The notes under the pieces were generated by a model. The model searched no databases and had not been told where the DNA came from. It saw only the letters and a program-made list of their open reading frames with translations. 64,000 bases of DNA from Chrysemys picta bellii (Eukaryota; Chordata; Testudines; Emydidae), in the NCBI RefSeq assembly GCF_011386835.1, contig NC_088809.1:25613067-25677066 (forward strand). The letters run 5' to 3'. Position 1 is the first letter of the stretch, and each line of letters begins with the position of its first letter. Shown here in pieces: positions 21,125-33,337 of the stretch. The translations under genes were made by a program, and so were the position numbers.

Positions 21125-24119
21125 CTTGTACACAAATGCTAGAAGTCTAAATAATAAGATGGGTGAACTAGAGTGCCTTGTGATAAAGGAGGATATTGAT
21201 AAAATAGGCATCACAGAAACCTGGTGGACTGAGAGCAATCAATGGGACACAATCATTCCGGGGTACAAAATATATTGGAAGGACAGAACTTGTCGTGCGG
21301 GGGGGGTGGGGGGGGGAGTGGCACTATATGTGAAAGAAAATGTACAATCAAATGAAGTACAAATCTTAAGCAAATCCGCATGTTCCATAGAATCTCTATG
21401 GATAGAAATTTCATGCTCTAATAAGAATATAACATTAGGGATCTATTATCGACCACCTGACCAGGACGGTGATAGTGATGATGAAATGCTAAGGGAAATT
21501 AGAGAGGCTATCAAAATTAAGAACTCAATAATAGTGTGGGATTTCAATTATCCCCATATTGACTGGGAACATTTCACTTCAGGACGAAATGCAGAGACAA
21601 AATTTCTTGATACTTTAAATGACTGCTCCATGGAGCAGCTGGTACGGGAACCCAGAAGGGTAGAGGCAACTCTAGATTTAGTCCTGAGTGGAGCGCAGGA
21701 GCTGGTCCAAGAGGTAACTATAGCAGGACTGCTTGGAAATAGTGACCATAATACAATAGCGTTCAACATCCCTGTGGTGGGAAGAACATCTCAACAGCCC
21801 AACACTGTGGCATTTAATTTCAAAAGGGGGAACTATGCAAAAATGAGGGGGTTAGTTAAACAGAAATTAAAAGGTACAGTGATTAAAGTGAAATCCCTGC
21901 AAGCTGCATGGGCGCTTTTTAAAGACACCATAATAGAGGCCCAACTTCAATGTATACCCCAAATTAAGAAACACAGTAAAAGAACTAAAAAAGAGCCACC
22001 GTGGCTTAACAACCATGTAAAAGAAGCATTGAGAGATAAAAAGACTTCCTTTAAAAAGTGGAAGTCAAATCCTAGTGAGGCAAATAGAAAGGAGCATAAA
22101 CGCTGCCAAATTAAGTGCAAGAATGTAATAAGAAAAGCCAAAGAGGACTTTGAAGAACAGCTAGCCAAAAACTCCAAAGGTAATAACAAAATGTTTTTTA
22201 AGTACATCAGAAGCAGGAAGCCTGCTAAACAACCAGTGGGGCCCCTTGATGCTCGAGATACAAAAGGAGCGCGTAAAGACGATAAAGTCATTGCGGAGAA
22301 ACTAAATGGAATCTTTGCTTCAGTCTTCATGGCTGAGGATGTTAGGGAGATTCCCAAACCTGAGCTGGCTTTTGTAGGTGACAAATCTGAAGAACTGTCA
22401 CGGATTGAAGTGTTGCGAGAGGAGGTTTTGGAATTAATTGATAAACTTAACATTAACAAGTCACCGGGACCAGATGGCATTCACCCACGAGTTCTGAAAG
22501 AACTCAAATGTGAAGTTGCGGAACTGTTAACTAAGGTTTGTAACCTGTCCTTTAAATCGGCTTCTGTACCCAATGACTGGAAGTTAGCTAATGTAATGCC
22601 AATATTTAAAAAGGGCTCTAGAGGTGATCCCAGCAATTACAGACCGGTCAGTCTAACGTCTGTACCGGGCAAATTAGTCGAAACAATAGTTAAGAATAAA
22701 ATTGTCCGACACACAGAAAAACAAACTGTTGAGCAATAGTCAACATGGTTTCTGTAAAGGGAAATCGTGTCTTACTAATCTATTAGAATTCTTTGAAGGG
22801 GTCAACAAACATGTGGACAAGGGGGATCCAGTACACTATGTCCTACTTAGATTTCCAGAAAGCCTTTGACAAGGTCCCTCACCAAAGGCTCTTATGTAAA
22901 TTAAGCTGCCATGGGATAAAAGGGAAGGTCCTTTCATGGATTGAGAACTGGTTAAAAGATAGGGAACAAAGGGTAGGAATAAATGGTAAATTCTCAGAAT
23001 GGAGAGGGGTAACTAGTGGTGTTCCCCAAGGGTCAGTCCTTAGACCGATCCTATTCAACTTATTCATAAATGATCTGGAGAAAGGGGTAAAAGTGAGGTG
23101 GCGAAGTTTGCAGATGATACTAAACTCCTAAAGATAGTTAAGTCCAAAGCAGACTGTGAAGAACTTCAAAAAGATCTCACAAAACTAAGTGATTGGGCAA
23201 CAAAATGGCAAATGAAATTTAATGTGGATAAATGTAAAGTAATGCACATTGGAAAAAATAACCCCAACTATACATACAATATAATGGGGGCTAATTTAGC
23301 TACAACAAGTCAGGAAAAGGATCTTGGAGTCATCGTGGATAGTTCTCTGAAAATGTCCATGCAGTGTGCAGAGGTGGCCAAAAAAGCAAACAGGATGTTA
23401 TGAATCATTAAAAAGGGAATAGAGAATAAGACTGAGAATATATTATTGCCCTTACATAAATTGATGGTACGCCCTCATCTCGAATACTGCGTACAGATGT
23501 GGTGGTCTCATCTCAAAAAAGACATACTGGCACTAGAAAAGGTTCAGAAAAGGGCAACTAAAATGATTAAGGGTTTGGAACGGGTTCCATATGAGGAGAG
23601 ATTAAAGAGGCTAGAACTCTTCAGCTTGGAAAAGAGGAGACTAAGGGGGGATATGATAGAGGTATATAAAATCATGAGTGATGTGGAGAAAGTGGATAAG
23701 GAAAAGTTATTTACTTATTCCCATAATACAAGAACTAGGGATCATCAAATGAAATTAATAGGCAGCAGGTTTAAAACAAATAAAAGGAAGTTCTTCTTCA
23801 CGCAGCGCACAGTCAACTTGTGGAACTCCTTACCTGAGAAGGTTGTGAAGGCTAGGACTATAACAGAGTTTAAAAGAGAACTGGATAAATTCATGGTGGT
23901 TAAGTCCATTAATGGCTATTAGCCAGGACGGGTAAGGAATGGTGTCCCTAGCCTCTGTCTGTCAGAAGATGGAGATGGATGGCAGGAGAGAGATCACTTG
24001 ATCATTGCCTGTTAGGTTCACTCCCTCTTGGGCACCTGGCATTGGCCACTGTCGGTAGACAGGATATTGGGCTAGATGGACCTTTGGTCTGACCTGGTAC
24101 GGCCTTTCTTATGTTCTTA
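21125..24119 (+). mobile_element. CR1 LINE with endonuclease and RT (copy b), inside DIRS gag
   Basis: This is the longest CR1 in the window. It starts within the endonuclease reading frame and ends with CTTATGTTCTTAA, a different 3' tail class from copies a and c. The 3' UTR has GGATATTGGGCTAGATGGACC. It lies within the DIRS gag gene. Flanks AGAGCCGC (from 21118) and AGAGCGGT (from 24120) look like a slightly diverged target duplication. The insertion postdates the DIRS. Confidence 0.9.
21126..23922 (+). pseudogene. CR1 ORF2 (APE endonuclease + RT), several breaks
   Basis: An APE-type endonuclease is followed by RT. Endonuclease motifs are YTNARSLNNKMGELECL, KIGITETWW and LLGNSDHNT. The usual Gly-Asp-Phe-Asn box reads Trp-Asp-Phe-Asn. 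The linker leads to [17 protein letters not shown] and [15 protein letters not shown] frameshift at about 22735 precedes the QHGFCKG region. RT continues with [20 protein letters not shown] and SGVPQGSV, then a second frameshift at about 23090 before [14 protein letters not shown] follows at about 23401. The rest ([18 protein letters not shown]) runs to 23922. It is clearly non-functional. Confidence 0.9.
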
Positions 24120-24120
24120 A

Positions 24121-25876
24121 GAGCGGTGCGTGATATGATTTGTCCCTCAGAAACCAGAGCTGTCAATTGTTGTTTCTTCTGTTCAGGAATGTCGTCAATA
24201 AAATCCATGAATTTATTAGTTTTTGTGATCATATTTTGCAAGGACTGCAGTATAATTAGCTATACGAAATTGTAGGGTTGATGATGCGTATACTTTACGC
24301 CAAAGAGGTCCAAGCGTTTGCTGTCCTTGTTGGCTGGGGCGGAACGCCTTTTGGTTCGCGGCGTCTACTACCAATGAGTTTGGTGTTGGGTGGATAAAAA
24401 GGAATTCAGAACCCTTTGAAGGGATAAAGTACTTCCTGTCCGTTTGTTTACAGGTAGGTAGGCTTGTAGCTGGACTCTGCCAGGTGGACTTAGCGGGTTC
24501 TAAAAGGGCTACGTTGATTGGTAATGCCACCCTAGAGGAAGAAGAGGGCTGTCGGATGTCCGTTAGCTCATGCTGTTGTTCAGTGACTACCTCCAAGTTA
24601 ATTCTCAAGTCACTGGCAACTCTTTTAAAGAGGTCTTGGAATTTTGCGTAGTCATCAGACGGTGTTGGAGGAAGGGGAAGTAAGGCTTCCGCAGGCGTTA
24701 CCTCCAGCTCTGCTGGAATAGGAGCAGGGCTAGGTTGATCCTGGAAGTGTGACTGTGCTGCCAGGTGTCTTGTGTCACTGGCAGATTCGTCAGGTGGTGG
24801 CACGAGACCGGTGTTGCGTCTGGTCGAATTGCCATAGCCCACGTATTCTTGAGGGTACGATGCCCATGGTGTCCAATATTGCCATGGTGGTGGGTAGGGC
24901 ATAGGTGGTGCCATCCAGGGGTTCACCCCCCAGGGGGCAGGATCCTGAGAATAGGATGAGGTAGTTTTCTTATAACCTCTACTGACTGGGGTCTGGGAGT
25001 GGGAGTCTTGATATGGAGAAAAAATTCCCTGTGGATCAGTTTCCTCCTCACAGGAGGAAGGCTGCTCAGATCCTGACTCAGGCATTGGAGAAGAACAGGC
25101 ATTCATCAGGGGAGACTGCAGGATAGGTGATACCAATAGATCTGCTGTCTGAGTAAATTGAAAAGGTGAGGCTCCTGCGTGAGGTGAAAGCAGTGCAGGG
25201 GGAGGTTGCCGTGCGGGAGCATTCCTCTGAGCAGGGGTTTTGCCTGTGATCTCCCTGTCAGTCTGCTCTGCGGTTGTCGGTGCCGCGGTCGGTGCCGGGT
25301 GGGCAACATCAGCCTGCAGGGGATCAGGCATGTTGTAAAATGTCGGCACTGCGTCCGTCGCGGTGCCGAACGGTGCCATAATAGAGGCAGGCAACTGAAA
25401 GCCTGATGCCTCGGCACTGGAGCCTCGCGCCGCCGTCGCAGCCTCAGGCGGCTTTTGTGCGGTTCCTGAGGAGCCCGGCTCATCAAAGTTGCTGAGGCGA
25501 GGAAACACAGGCAGGGAGACCGTTGATCTGCCTGAAGAAACCTTGTGCCTCATAACCTTCTTTGGTGAAGAAGGCTGTCCCTTCTTTGTAGATTTTTTCA
25601 GTTTTTTTGAGGCGGGGGGGGGGGGGGGCTGTGGCGGGCAGCGGAGCCGGATTCAGCGCCTGGGTCTGAAACTGACCCGATAAACTGCTCCTCCTGCAAA
25701 AGTCTAAGTCTAAGCTCCCTGTCCTTCCGTGCCCTGGAACTGAGTTTACAGCAGTGGGCATATTTTTGGGGAATGTGGGCTTCCCCCAAACATTTTATAC
25801 ACTTTGAGTGGCCATCTGATAGTGGGATAGCCTCCTTACATGTAGAACAGCGCTTGAAGCCTGTGGAGCCCGGCAT
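24121..25876 (-). pseudogene. DIRS gag (ORF1), N-terminal and middle parts
   Basis: The first frame (25876 to 25598) starts MPGSTGFKRCSTCKEAIPL and has Cys/His pairs (CSTC, CIKC, HCC), a zinc-binding look seen at the start of DIRS gag proteins. A G-run at about 25613-25628 separates it from the second frame (25553 to 24216), so the break could be decay or a homopolymer error. That frame is Pro/Ser-rich and ends in a conserved-looking block with YFIPSKGSEFLFIHPTPNSL and ANYTAVLAKYDH. It continues toward 24121, where the CR1 interrupts it. Confidence 0.75.
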
Positions 25877-26044
25877 GGCCGAAGCGGCTGCGGCTGACAG
25901 AAAAACTTTTTTTTTTTGGTAACAGATAAAAGAAGTAATTAACTACACTAACAAGGAACTGACAACAAACTAACTACTAGAAGGGTAATTGTAGCAAGAG
26001 TGAGGGATTTCCTAACGAGTCTGCTGAGCTCCGTCTCAGGCCGG

Positions 26045-26234
26045 GGACGGTAGAGAAGGAACTGAGGAGACCGGCCACGCATGCGTACTATCAACCTAGA
26101 CTCACAGCAGGGGGCAGCCTCTGAGCATGCGTGGCTGCTAGGAGTACTGCTGCAAAAAATCTCTGAGCAAAGGTGCAGGGACGCACCAACACCTGGAGTG
26201 GAGCACCCACAGGGACACTCATCTCGAAGAAGAA
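26045..26234. repeat. DIRS 5' inverted terminal repeat
   Basis: This is the reverse complement of 17412-17600 with a few differences. It holds GCATGCGTGGC words, a GCAAAAAATCTCTGAGCAAA segment and CGAAGAAGAAC at its outer edge. AT-rich sequence from 26235 to 26389 appears to be the 3' flank of the Cys-rich transposon-type unit. Confidence 0.9.
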
Positions 26235-26389
26235 CTCTACTAGCTACACAATATACATAGACCTAAAATGTAAAAACGTAAATATCTTAGAAACAGTCCC
26301 CAATCAGTTGTTTTAATTGTCATATTTGAATTCAGCACATCAAAATACATAATAAATAGCACATTTTATCTCTGAAGCAGACGACTTCT

Positions 26390-28406
26390 GAAGCAGAATA
26401 GTAAATATGGCAGGCGACCAGCTTGGCTAAACAGTGAAATCCTTGCTGATCTTAAACGCAAAAAAGAGGCTTATAAGAAGTGGAAGATTGGACAAATGAC
26501 CAGGGAGGAGTATAAAAATATTGCTCAGGCGTGCAGGAGTGAAATCAGGAAGGCCAAATCACACTTGGAGTTGCAGTTAGCAAGAGATGTTAAGAGTAAC
26601 AAGAAGGGTTTCTTCAGGTATGTTAGCAACAAGAAGAAAATCAAGGAAAGTGTGGGCCCCTTACTGAATGAGGGAGGCAACCTAGTGACCGAGGATGAGG
26701 AAAAAGCTAATGTACTCAATGATTTTTTTGCCTCTGTCTTCATGCACAAGGTCAGCTCCCAGATTGCTGCACTGGGCAGTACAGCATGGGGAGAAGGTGA
26801 CCAGCCCTCTGTGGAGAAAGAAGTGGTTCGGGACTATTTAGAAAAACTGGACGTGCACAAGTCCATGGGGCCGGATGCGCTGCATCCGAGGGTGCTAAAG
26901 GAGTTGGCGGGTGAGATTGCAGAGCCATTAGCCATTATTTTTGAAAACTCATGGCGATCGGGGGAGGTCCCAGATGACTGGAAAAAGGCTGATGTAGTGC
27001 CCATCTTTAAAAAAGGGAAGAAGGAGGATCCGGGGAACTACAGGCCAGTCAGCCTCACCTCAGTCCCTGGAAAAATTATGGAGCAGGTCCTCAAGGAATC
27101 AATTATGAAACATTTAGAGGAAAGGAAAGTGATCAGGAACAGTCAGCATGGATTCACGAAGGGGAAGTCGTGCCTGACTAACTTAATTGCCTTCTATGAT
27201 GAGATAACTGGCTCTGTGGATGAGGGGAAAGCAGTGGATGTGTTATTTCTTGACTTTAGCAAAGCTTTTGATACTGTCTCCCACAGTATTCTTGCCACCA
27301 AGTTAAAGAAGTATGGGCTGGATGAATGGACTGTAAGGTGGATAGAAAGCTGGCTAGATCGTCGGGCTCAACGGGTAGTGATCAATGGCTCCATGTCTAG
27401 TTGGCAGCCGGTTTCAAGTGGAGTGCCCCAAGGGTCGGTCCTGGGGCCGGTTTTGTTTAATATCTTTATTAATGATCTGGAGGATGGTGTGGACTGCACT
27501 CTTAGCAAGTTTGCAGATGACACTAAACTAGGAGGCGTGGTAGATACACTAGAGGGTAGGGATCGGATACAGAGGGACCTAGACAAATTAGAGGATTGGG
27601 CAGAAAAAAACCTGATGAGGTTCAACAAGGACAAGTGCAGAGTCCTGCACTTAGGACGGAAGAATCCCATGCACTGCTACAGACTAGGGACCGAATGGCT
27701 AGGTAGCAGTTCTGCTGAAAAGGACCTAGGGGTCACAGTGGACAAGAAGCTGGATATGAGTCAACAGTGTGCTCTTGTTGCCAAGAAGGCTAACGGCATT
27801 TTGGGCTGTATAAGTAGGGGCATTGCCAGCAGATCGAGGAACGTGATCGTTCCCCTTTATTCGACATTGGTGAGGCCTCATCTGGAATACTGTGTCCAGT
27901 TTTGGGCCCCACACTACAAGAAGGATGTGGAAAAATTGGAAAGAGTCCAGCGGAGGGCAACAAAAATGATTAGGGGTCTGGAGCATATGACTTATGAGGA
28001 GAGGCTGAGAGAACTGGGATTGTTTAGTCTCCAGAAGAGCAGAATGAGGGGGGATTTGATAGCAGCCTTCAACTACCTGAAGGGGGGTTCCAAAGAGGAT
28101 GGAGCTCGGCTGTTCTCAGTGGTGGCAGATGACCGAACAAGGAGCAATGGTCTCAAGTTGCGGTGGGGGAAGTCCAGGTTGGATATCAGGAAAAACTATT
28201 TCACTAGGAGGGTGGTGAAACACTGGAATGCGTTACCTAGGGAGGTGGTGGAGTCTCCTTCCTTGGAGGTTTTTAAGGCCCGGCTTGACAAAGCCCTGGC
28301 TGGGATGATTTAGCTGGGAATTGGTCCTGCTTTGAGCAGGGGGTTGGACTAGATGACCTCTTGAGGTCCCTTCCAACTCTGATATTCTATGATTCTATGA
28401 TTCTAT
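26390..28406 (+). mobile_element. CR1 LINE, 5'-truncated, young (copy c)
   Basis: GACTTCT lies on both sides (26383-26389 and 28407-28413), a likely target duplication. The 3' end has GGGGGTTGGACTAGATGACC and three TTCTATGA-type repeats. The coding frame is open from the truncation point to its stop, so this is one of the youngest CR1 copies here. Confidence 0.92.
26496..28313 (+). CDS. CR1 reverse transcriptase, uninterrupted frame
   Basis: This 605-codon frame has no stop or frameshift. It encodes the linker and the full RT of CR1: [97 protein letters not shown] and [10 protein letters not shown] with the FADD catalytic pair. The C-terminal part has [18 protein letters not shown] and [11 protein letters not shown]. 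The first ATG is internal to the natural ORF2. The frame stays open upstream to the element's 5' edge, so the endonuclease is missing by truncation rather than decay. Without the endonuclease and promoter it is unlikely to move on its own. Confidence 0.92.
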   Translation: MTREEYKNIAQACRSEIRKAKSHLELQLARDVKSNKKGFFRYVSNKKKIKESVGPLLNEGGNLVTEDEEKANVLNDFFASVFMHKVSSQIAALGSTAWGEGDQPSVEKEVVRDYLEKLDVHKSMGPDALHPRVLKELAGEIAEPLAIIFENSWRSGEVPDDWKKADVVPIFKKGKKEDPGNYRPVSLTSVPGKIMEQVLKESIMKHLEERKVIRNSQHGFTKGKSCLTNLIAFYDEITGSVDEGKAVDVLFLDFSKAFDTVSHSILATKLKKYGLDEWTVRWIESWLDRRAQRVVINGSMSSWQPVSSGVPQGSVLGPVLFNIFINDLEDGVDCTLSKFADDTKLGGVVDTLEGRDRIQRDLDKLEDWAEKNLMRFNKDKCRVLHLGRKNPMHCYRLGTEWLGSSSAEKDLGVTVDKKLDMSQQCALVAKKANGILGCISRGIASRSRNVIVPLYSTLVRPHLEYCVQFWAPHYKKDVEKLERVQRRATKMIRGLEHMTYEERLRELGLFSLQKSRMRGDLIAAFNYLKGGSKEDGARLFSVVADDRTRSNGLKLRWGKSRLDIRKNYFTRRVVKHWNALPREVVESPSLEVFKARLDKALAGMI

Positions 28407-28413
28407 GACTTCT

Positions 28414-29600
28414 CAAAAATTGTAGACCAGTGTAATTGTCCAGGGGAGAACAGTGACCTCTAGGTACCATCCCCCACCCAGCACACAGGCAAGTAGATTT
28501 TAGATGCAAAGCCTCCAGTAAACTTAGCTTCTTCTCTTGATGTCTCGGTTTCTCCTCCCTTCTTGTCATTTCATTTTGAATCACCCATACAGACAACTCC
28601 TGCCAGGGATCTGCCCCTTGGCACTGCAAGGGGGCCAAGCAGCCCCCAGCCCTCTTGCTCCCTCTGGGCTCTTGTTTTGAAGTGTTTGAACCAGATGACA
28701 GCATCTGTGTTCCCAGCTGTACCCTCACCCCCTGCCGCCAGGCCACCATTTGCTGCTGAAATTGTGATTCTGAATGAGTCTAACAAACAAAGTTAAACTC
28801 TCCCCACCTCCCCCGATAACAGTGAGTCCTTCGTCCTAGCTGGCCACATGATGCTCTCGCCGTATGAAGAATGCCAGCAGCACAGCAGTGACAGCACTGC
28901 ATCACAACAGAGAAGATGGGACTTCCATCCTGAATCGGTGCTTTCACTCACTTAGATTTGGTCCTCTGATTTAATCACATGACACTGGGCAACAGGACAC
29001 ACTGCATGATCCCGGGGTAAGAGGAGACATTCAAAGAGAGCCAAGAGGGGTGACAATGAGAGCACTGATGGAAGGAGCACAGGGCACTTTGGACTGCGGG
29101 CAAGTAGGCTGCTAGCTCAGTTGGTTAGTGATCAATCCTCATGCACCAAGGCAGACCCTCCAGGAGGTGGGGATCCAGTGAAAAGGTGCAGACAGGCTCT
29201 GGTGAAAGGGGATTCAATCATTAGAAATATCAACCGCTGAGCAACTGGCAACTCGTTCAGTAACTTGCCTAGCAGAGGAGCCTGCGGTCATGGCACATAC
29301 TTGTACCGATGATTTAGGAAGCTGTAAGAGTGAGGTCCTGGAAGCTCAGCTTAAATCGCTAGCAAAGGGCCTAGGTCCAGGGCTTCTTCAGTAGCTTACT
29401 CTGAAATGCTGCTTGCACCCATGCAATACCAGCGAGGCGGTGGAACGTCAGGGTCTGAGTATAGAGAGTAGAAGGCGGCATAAAGGGAAAGGATTTAAGT
29501 TTCATAGGCACTGGGGAACTTTGGGGAGAGGTTGCGGCTGTTCAGGAGAAATGGGCACAGAGAACTGACTGGATTTGGGGGTTTATTTGAATTAAGAGTA
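28414..29600. other. No recognisable gene
   Basis: The first bases probably continue the AT-rich 3' flank interrupted by the CR1. The rest is unique-looking non-coding DNA with only short unsupported frames. Confidence 0.45.
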
Positions 29601-29605
29601 GGCCC

Positions 29606-29846
29606 TGGTCTACACTACAAGTTTAGGTCGAATTTAGCAGCGTTAGATCGATTTAACCCTGCACCCGTCCACACAACAAAGCCATTTTTGTTGACTTAAA
29701 GGGCTCTTAAAATCAATTTCTGTACTCCTCCCCAAAGAGGGGATTAGCGCTGAAATTGACATTAGCTTCCCCTCACAGGAGTCCTGGGGTGGCAGTAAAG
29801 GGACACCACTAGAGGGCATCACAGGGGCTCCATAGGCCTGATTCAA
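29606..29846 (-). mobile_element. Harbinger right-end fragment
   Basis: CCCTGGTCTACACTACAAG marks a terminal repeat. In reverse, AGGAGTACAGAAATTGATTT and the GCGCTAATCCCCTC stretch match the right part of the Harbinger at about 10165-10210. No coding sequence remains. The inner boundary is approximate. Confidence 0.6.
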
Positions 29847-29849
29847 AGT

Positions 29850-30620
29850 TCATTTAGTGAAAAGACGCCCATTGACATCAGTGGGTTTGGCTCAGATCCC
29901 ATGATCAAAGGCACAGGGGAAGGACACCAAACCTTTGTGCTAGCAGTAGGAGCCAGGCGTTCCTGCTCTGACCATCCTCCCTGACACACAAGCCTTTCCT
30001 TTTCATTGACTATGGGTTCTCAGAAACAGTCCTGTTTAGAAAATGAGTCCAAGTTAATGAGGATAGAGAAAGGGCAGACACTCTACGCCACCCCACCTCA
30101 TTTACTCCATGTCAGAGCAGTCCAATCAGGAGAAGAGAGTGTACAATTCACAGCTCCCAGGTCCAGGGTAAAAATAAGAAGGAAAGAAAGTGTTCCAATA
30201 CCAGACACAAACAAACAATGTGAGGTCCAGACAAAGTGCCTATCAAATCAAGTCACTCTGGAGAAGCAACAAAAGCTTCTTAAAATGACCATGCCAGCAA
30301 AGAATGTGACATTCCCCTGCCCTGACTAATGCGGCACCCTTATCATCATCACAGCAAACCCTAAAGGGATGCGCCCTCCTTGCAAATCAAGCACCGCCCA
30401 CATCAATCTCTGGCAAGGTGTTTATGGTAGAATATTGATTGTACAATTTATATCCATCATTGGGAATCTCGTCGTACCACCGGAACTTTTAGCACCCATG
30501 TGATCACTGGCCATGTAGCAGCATTCCTTGGTACACACACTTTGGAATTTGTTGGTCTTCTAGTCTTATAATATGTCCACACCAAAAAAGCCACTGAAAT
30601 CAAACTGGTGCTAACTGAGG
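29850..30620. other. No recognisable feature
   Basis: Non-coding DNA. The 107-codon plus frame at 30006-30329 shows no domain and no splice or promoter context. Confidence 0.45.
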
Positions 30621-30629
30621 CAGTTGCTG

Positions 30630-30935
30630 GGTTTGGCTTTAAATATCTTCATTTCTCATCTTGTCCTGCCACTTGATATGGAGGAGCTGACAGAGACGAT
30701 GAAAACTGAAAATGTCAATCCAGTGTTCTTCAGCCTCTCTCGCCACCCACGGTTCACTTCCATACAGCAGAGCGGGTATAACTGTGGGTCTATAGCGCCG
30801 CAACTTCGGCTCAAGCTTGATGTCACAATGTCCCCACAGCCTCTGAAGGGCCCAGAATGTGGCCGCTGCTGCTGCTATAGAGCATCCACATCTTTCGAGC
30901 ATCCTCCAGGAATGTTTTTCCTACTGGCAGTTTAA
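30630..30935 (-). pseudogene. Decayed non-LTR retrotransposon RT tail
   Basis: The minus-strand frame has a region equivalent to the end of a LINE RT: an RRYRPTVIPALLYGSEPW segment, then LLHIKWQDKMRNEDI. The pattern, with a Leu-Leu-Tyr-Gly-Ser-Glu box and an Ile-(x)-Trp-Gln-Asp-Lys box, is typical of RTE/L2-like LINE C-termini. The copy is short, old and truncated on both sides. The exact family is uncertain. Confidence 0.55.
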
Positions 30936-30939
30936 TACT

Positions 30940-32490
30940 TCTCAGATAACAACACGTTACTACACACATACCCAAGAATGATCCAGTTCAGCTGTTTGGC
31001 TCTGTAGCCAAAGTATTGCTAACTTCTGTCACCAGTGCTTTGATAATGACCCATTAGATGCATCATATCAAAGCTCCCTCTGTGGGCAGAAGTAACGTGA
31101 GGAGGAGTGGGAGAATGCCTAGCTTTTAAGAAACCATTGAAGACTCAACTCAGTGTGGAAACAGTCAGATCTAATGCTACAAGACGAAGTTACTTCGAAA
31201 TATTCATTCCTGCAGTCATCTGGACATCCCAGTAACATGAAGAAACAGACTGAGTGCTCTGATCTTCATTCTGAGAGGAAAGGGGAGAGAGAGCATACAA
31301 AATCTCCCATCCAAGGCCTGGACTACATCTGTCACCAAGGCAAATATAGACCAAAATGTGAACCACTAATAAGGTAGGCTGGAAGGACCCTGAAAAACTA
31401 ACTATTGCTAAAGGGCAGCAGGAGACAACCTGATGAGATTTCAATGGTTCAAGTGCTCTTTGGATTAGTCTTGAAATCTGATTGGCTGATTCATTGTGAG
31501 CCACTGATCATAGAACAGAAATTGAAATCAGCGACAGCTATCCCAGGTCACTGAAAGGTCAGTCCAATGAGTTACAAAGATTGTATGAATTTTTCCGGTG
31601 AGATGGCCTTGTCAGGTAGAACGTGGAGAAATTAAAGACAGCTGCTCCATTACTGGATTTTAGGTTACTAAATTATCAAATGATGCACCGCAGGAGCCAG
31701 CATCAACAGCCAGATCCACCCCAAGTGGAGCAGCTCTCAGCTGGCGGTATAATAATTCTAGTGGGCTGGATTGGTCACTGAGCTAGTGAATGGGCCTCCA
31801 GGAGCCTTCTAAAAACAGCTATGTCAATCACACTGAAAATGAAGCTTTAAGGACTTGATCCTGCTCTCAGACGCATGCAAAGCAGCTGATTATGTATGGC
31901 ACATAGCAATGAACTCTCACTTATTGAAAGGCAGGATCAAGTCTTTACAATTAAACAGCAAATTATATGGGAATATGCTAACTGGTAGGTTAAGAGGGTT
32001 TTCCCCTTTCTTTCTGAATAATCTCTAGCTCACAGCCAGCCGCTATACAGGATCATTGTAGTGTTTTCCCTTAATGTCTCATTAATCCCCATTGCCCATA
32101 ATTCAGTGATTTCAAGACCTTTGTTAAGGCCATTTGGCTTGATGAATTAACACAAAAATGCCTCTGAGCTGTCTCCCTCCAGTGCTGCTTTAGCTAAAAG
32201 AACATGGCCATGTGCAGAAACATCCCGCCTCAGAAATGACGGCTGCAGCAGTCTGGAAATCACAGCAAGAAGCATGTCCTGATGCTAGTGCATGTGTGCA
32301 TGCCACATTGCTCCTCCACTCTCCAGGCAGGGCTCAGCAAATTCGGGCCTCAAACAAAGGCAGCCAGCAGCAGGAGCAGAAACACACCATCTGCAGGTCC
32401 ATTTATTTTTTATCTGTCTGTCTTAGGTACTTCTGTGGTTCCATAACCATATTATCTGAGTGCCTCACTCTTTCATGTATTTACCTGCAC
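30940..32490. other. No recognisable feature
   Basis: Non-coding sequence. I see no domain-bearing frame, inverted repeat or RNA. Confidence 0.45.
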
Positions 32491-32494
32491 AACT

Positions 32495-32665
32495 CCCTTG
32501 GGAAGCAGATAGGTGCTATTACCCCATTGTACAGATGGGAAACTGAGGCATAGAAAGGCTAGGTGACTTGCCCAAAGTCACACAGGAAGTCTGTGGGAGA
32601 GCAGGGAATTGAACCGAGGTGTCTCGAGTCCTAGGCTAGTACCCTAACCGGGGGATGAACATTCC
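32495..32665 (-). repeat. MIR-like SINE, reverse orientation
   Basis: Plus-strand words CCCCATTGTACAGATGGGAA, CTGAGGCATAGA, GACTTGCCCAAAGTCACACA and a GGGAATTGAACC B-box region appear in the order expected for a reversed MIR. It is well preserved for this family and has no coding potential. Confidence 0.8.
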
Positions 32666-32669
32666 TCCT

Positions 32670-33054
32670 ATCCTGCACATATCCACAGCCCTAACAAATC
32701 ATCTCCCCTCCTGGATTTGCCCTATGCTTAGCTCATTAGCTGGGATTCTTCAGACTATTTAAGCCTGGTAGTTTTTTTATTTTATTTTATACGCTCTAAT
32801 AAAAGAAAATCCCAGTATGACTATGGAGTGACAGGTGTCCGGCTTCACAGTGTCTCAGATGCTCTCTCAACACTGGTGATGTTCTCGGGCCTCTGTTATA
32901 CAGAAGGTCAGATCATGATCACAGGGGTCACTCAATTGAATCTTGTGCCTGGAGATGTGATAACAAGGTTTAAATATATGTCGCAACAATGAATTCAATC
33001 AATAGTGTTCTGTAAAAGTGAGAGCTCCATGCCACACACGGACCTGGAGGTCTC
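32670..33054. other. No recognisable feature
   Basis: AT-rich non-coding sequence up to the MITE. Confidence 0.45.
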
Positions 33055-33057
33055 TAA

Positions 33058-33334
33058 GGCCTTGGCTACACTCGCGGATTCACAGCACTGCCGTGGCAGC
33101 ACTGTGAAGCGCAAGTGTAGTCGCGCTGCCAGCACTGTGAGAGCTCTCTCACAGCGCTGTAAGTACTCCACCTCTCCGAGGGGAATAGCTTGCAGCGCTG
33201 CGAGGGAGCGTGCAGCGCTGCAGGCACTGATTACACTGGCGCTTTACAGCGCTGCGCTCGGGGGGGGGGGGTGTTTTTTCACACCCCTGAGCGCAGCAAG
33301 TGCAGCGCTGTAAAGCGCCAGTGTAGCCAAGGCC
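33058..33334. mobile_element. Harbinger-type MITE, 277 bp, TAA duplication
   Basis: The ends are inverted repeats: GGCCTTGGCTACACTCGCG and its near complement CGCCAGTGTAGCCAAGGCC. TAA flanks both sides (33055-33057 and 33335-33337), the 3-bp duplication of PIF/Harbinger. The interior repeats CAGCGCTG many times and has an internal hairpin around a G-run at about 33260. It encodes nothing. Confidence 0.88.
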
Positions 33335-33337
33335 TAA

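Larger units (their letters stand above)
17380..26234 (-). mobile_element. DIRS-type tyrosine-recombinase retrotransposon
   Basis: The element has inverted terminal repeats: 17412-17600 matches the reverse of 26045-26234. An internal complementary region lies at 17633-17745. Its first half is the reverse of the left end (17385-17447) and its second half is the reverse of the right end. This circular-junction template is diagnostic of DIRS elements. Gene order on the minus strand is gag, RT/RNase H, then overlapping tyrosine recombinase. No target duplication is expected. The element is split by a CR1 at about 21125-24119 and its genes are decayed. It lies in the 3' region of the Cys-rich transposon-type gene. 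Confidence 0.92.
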
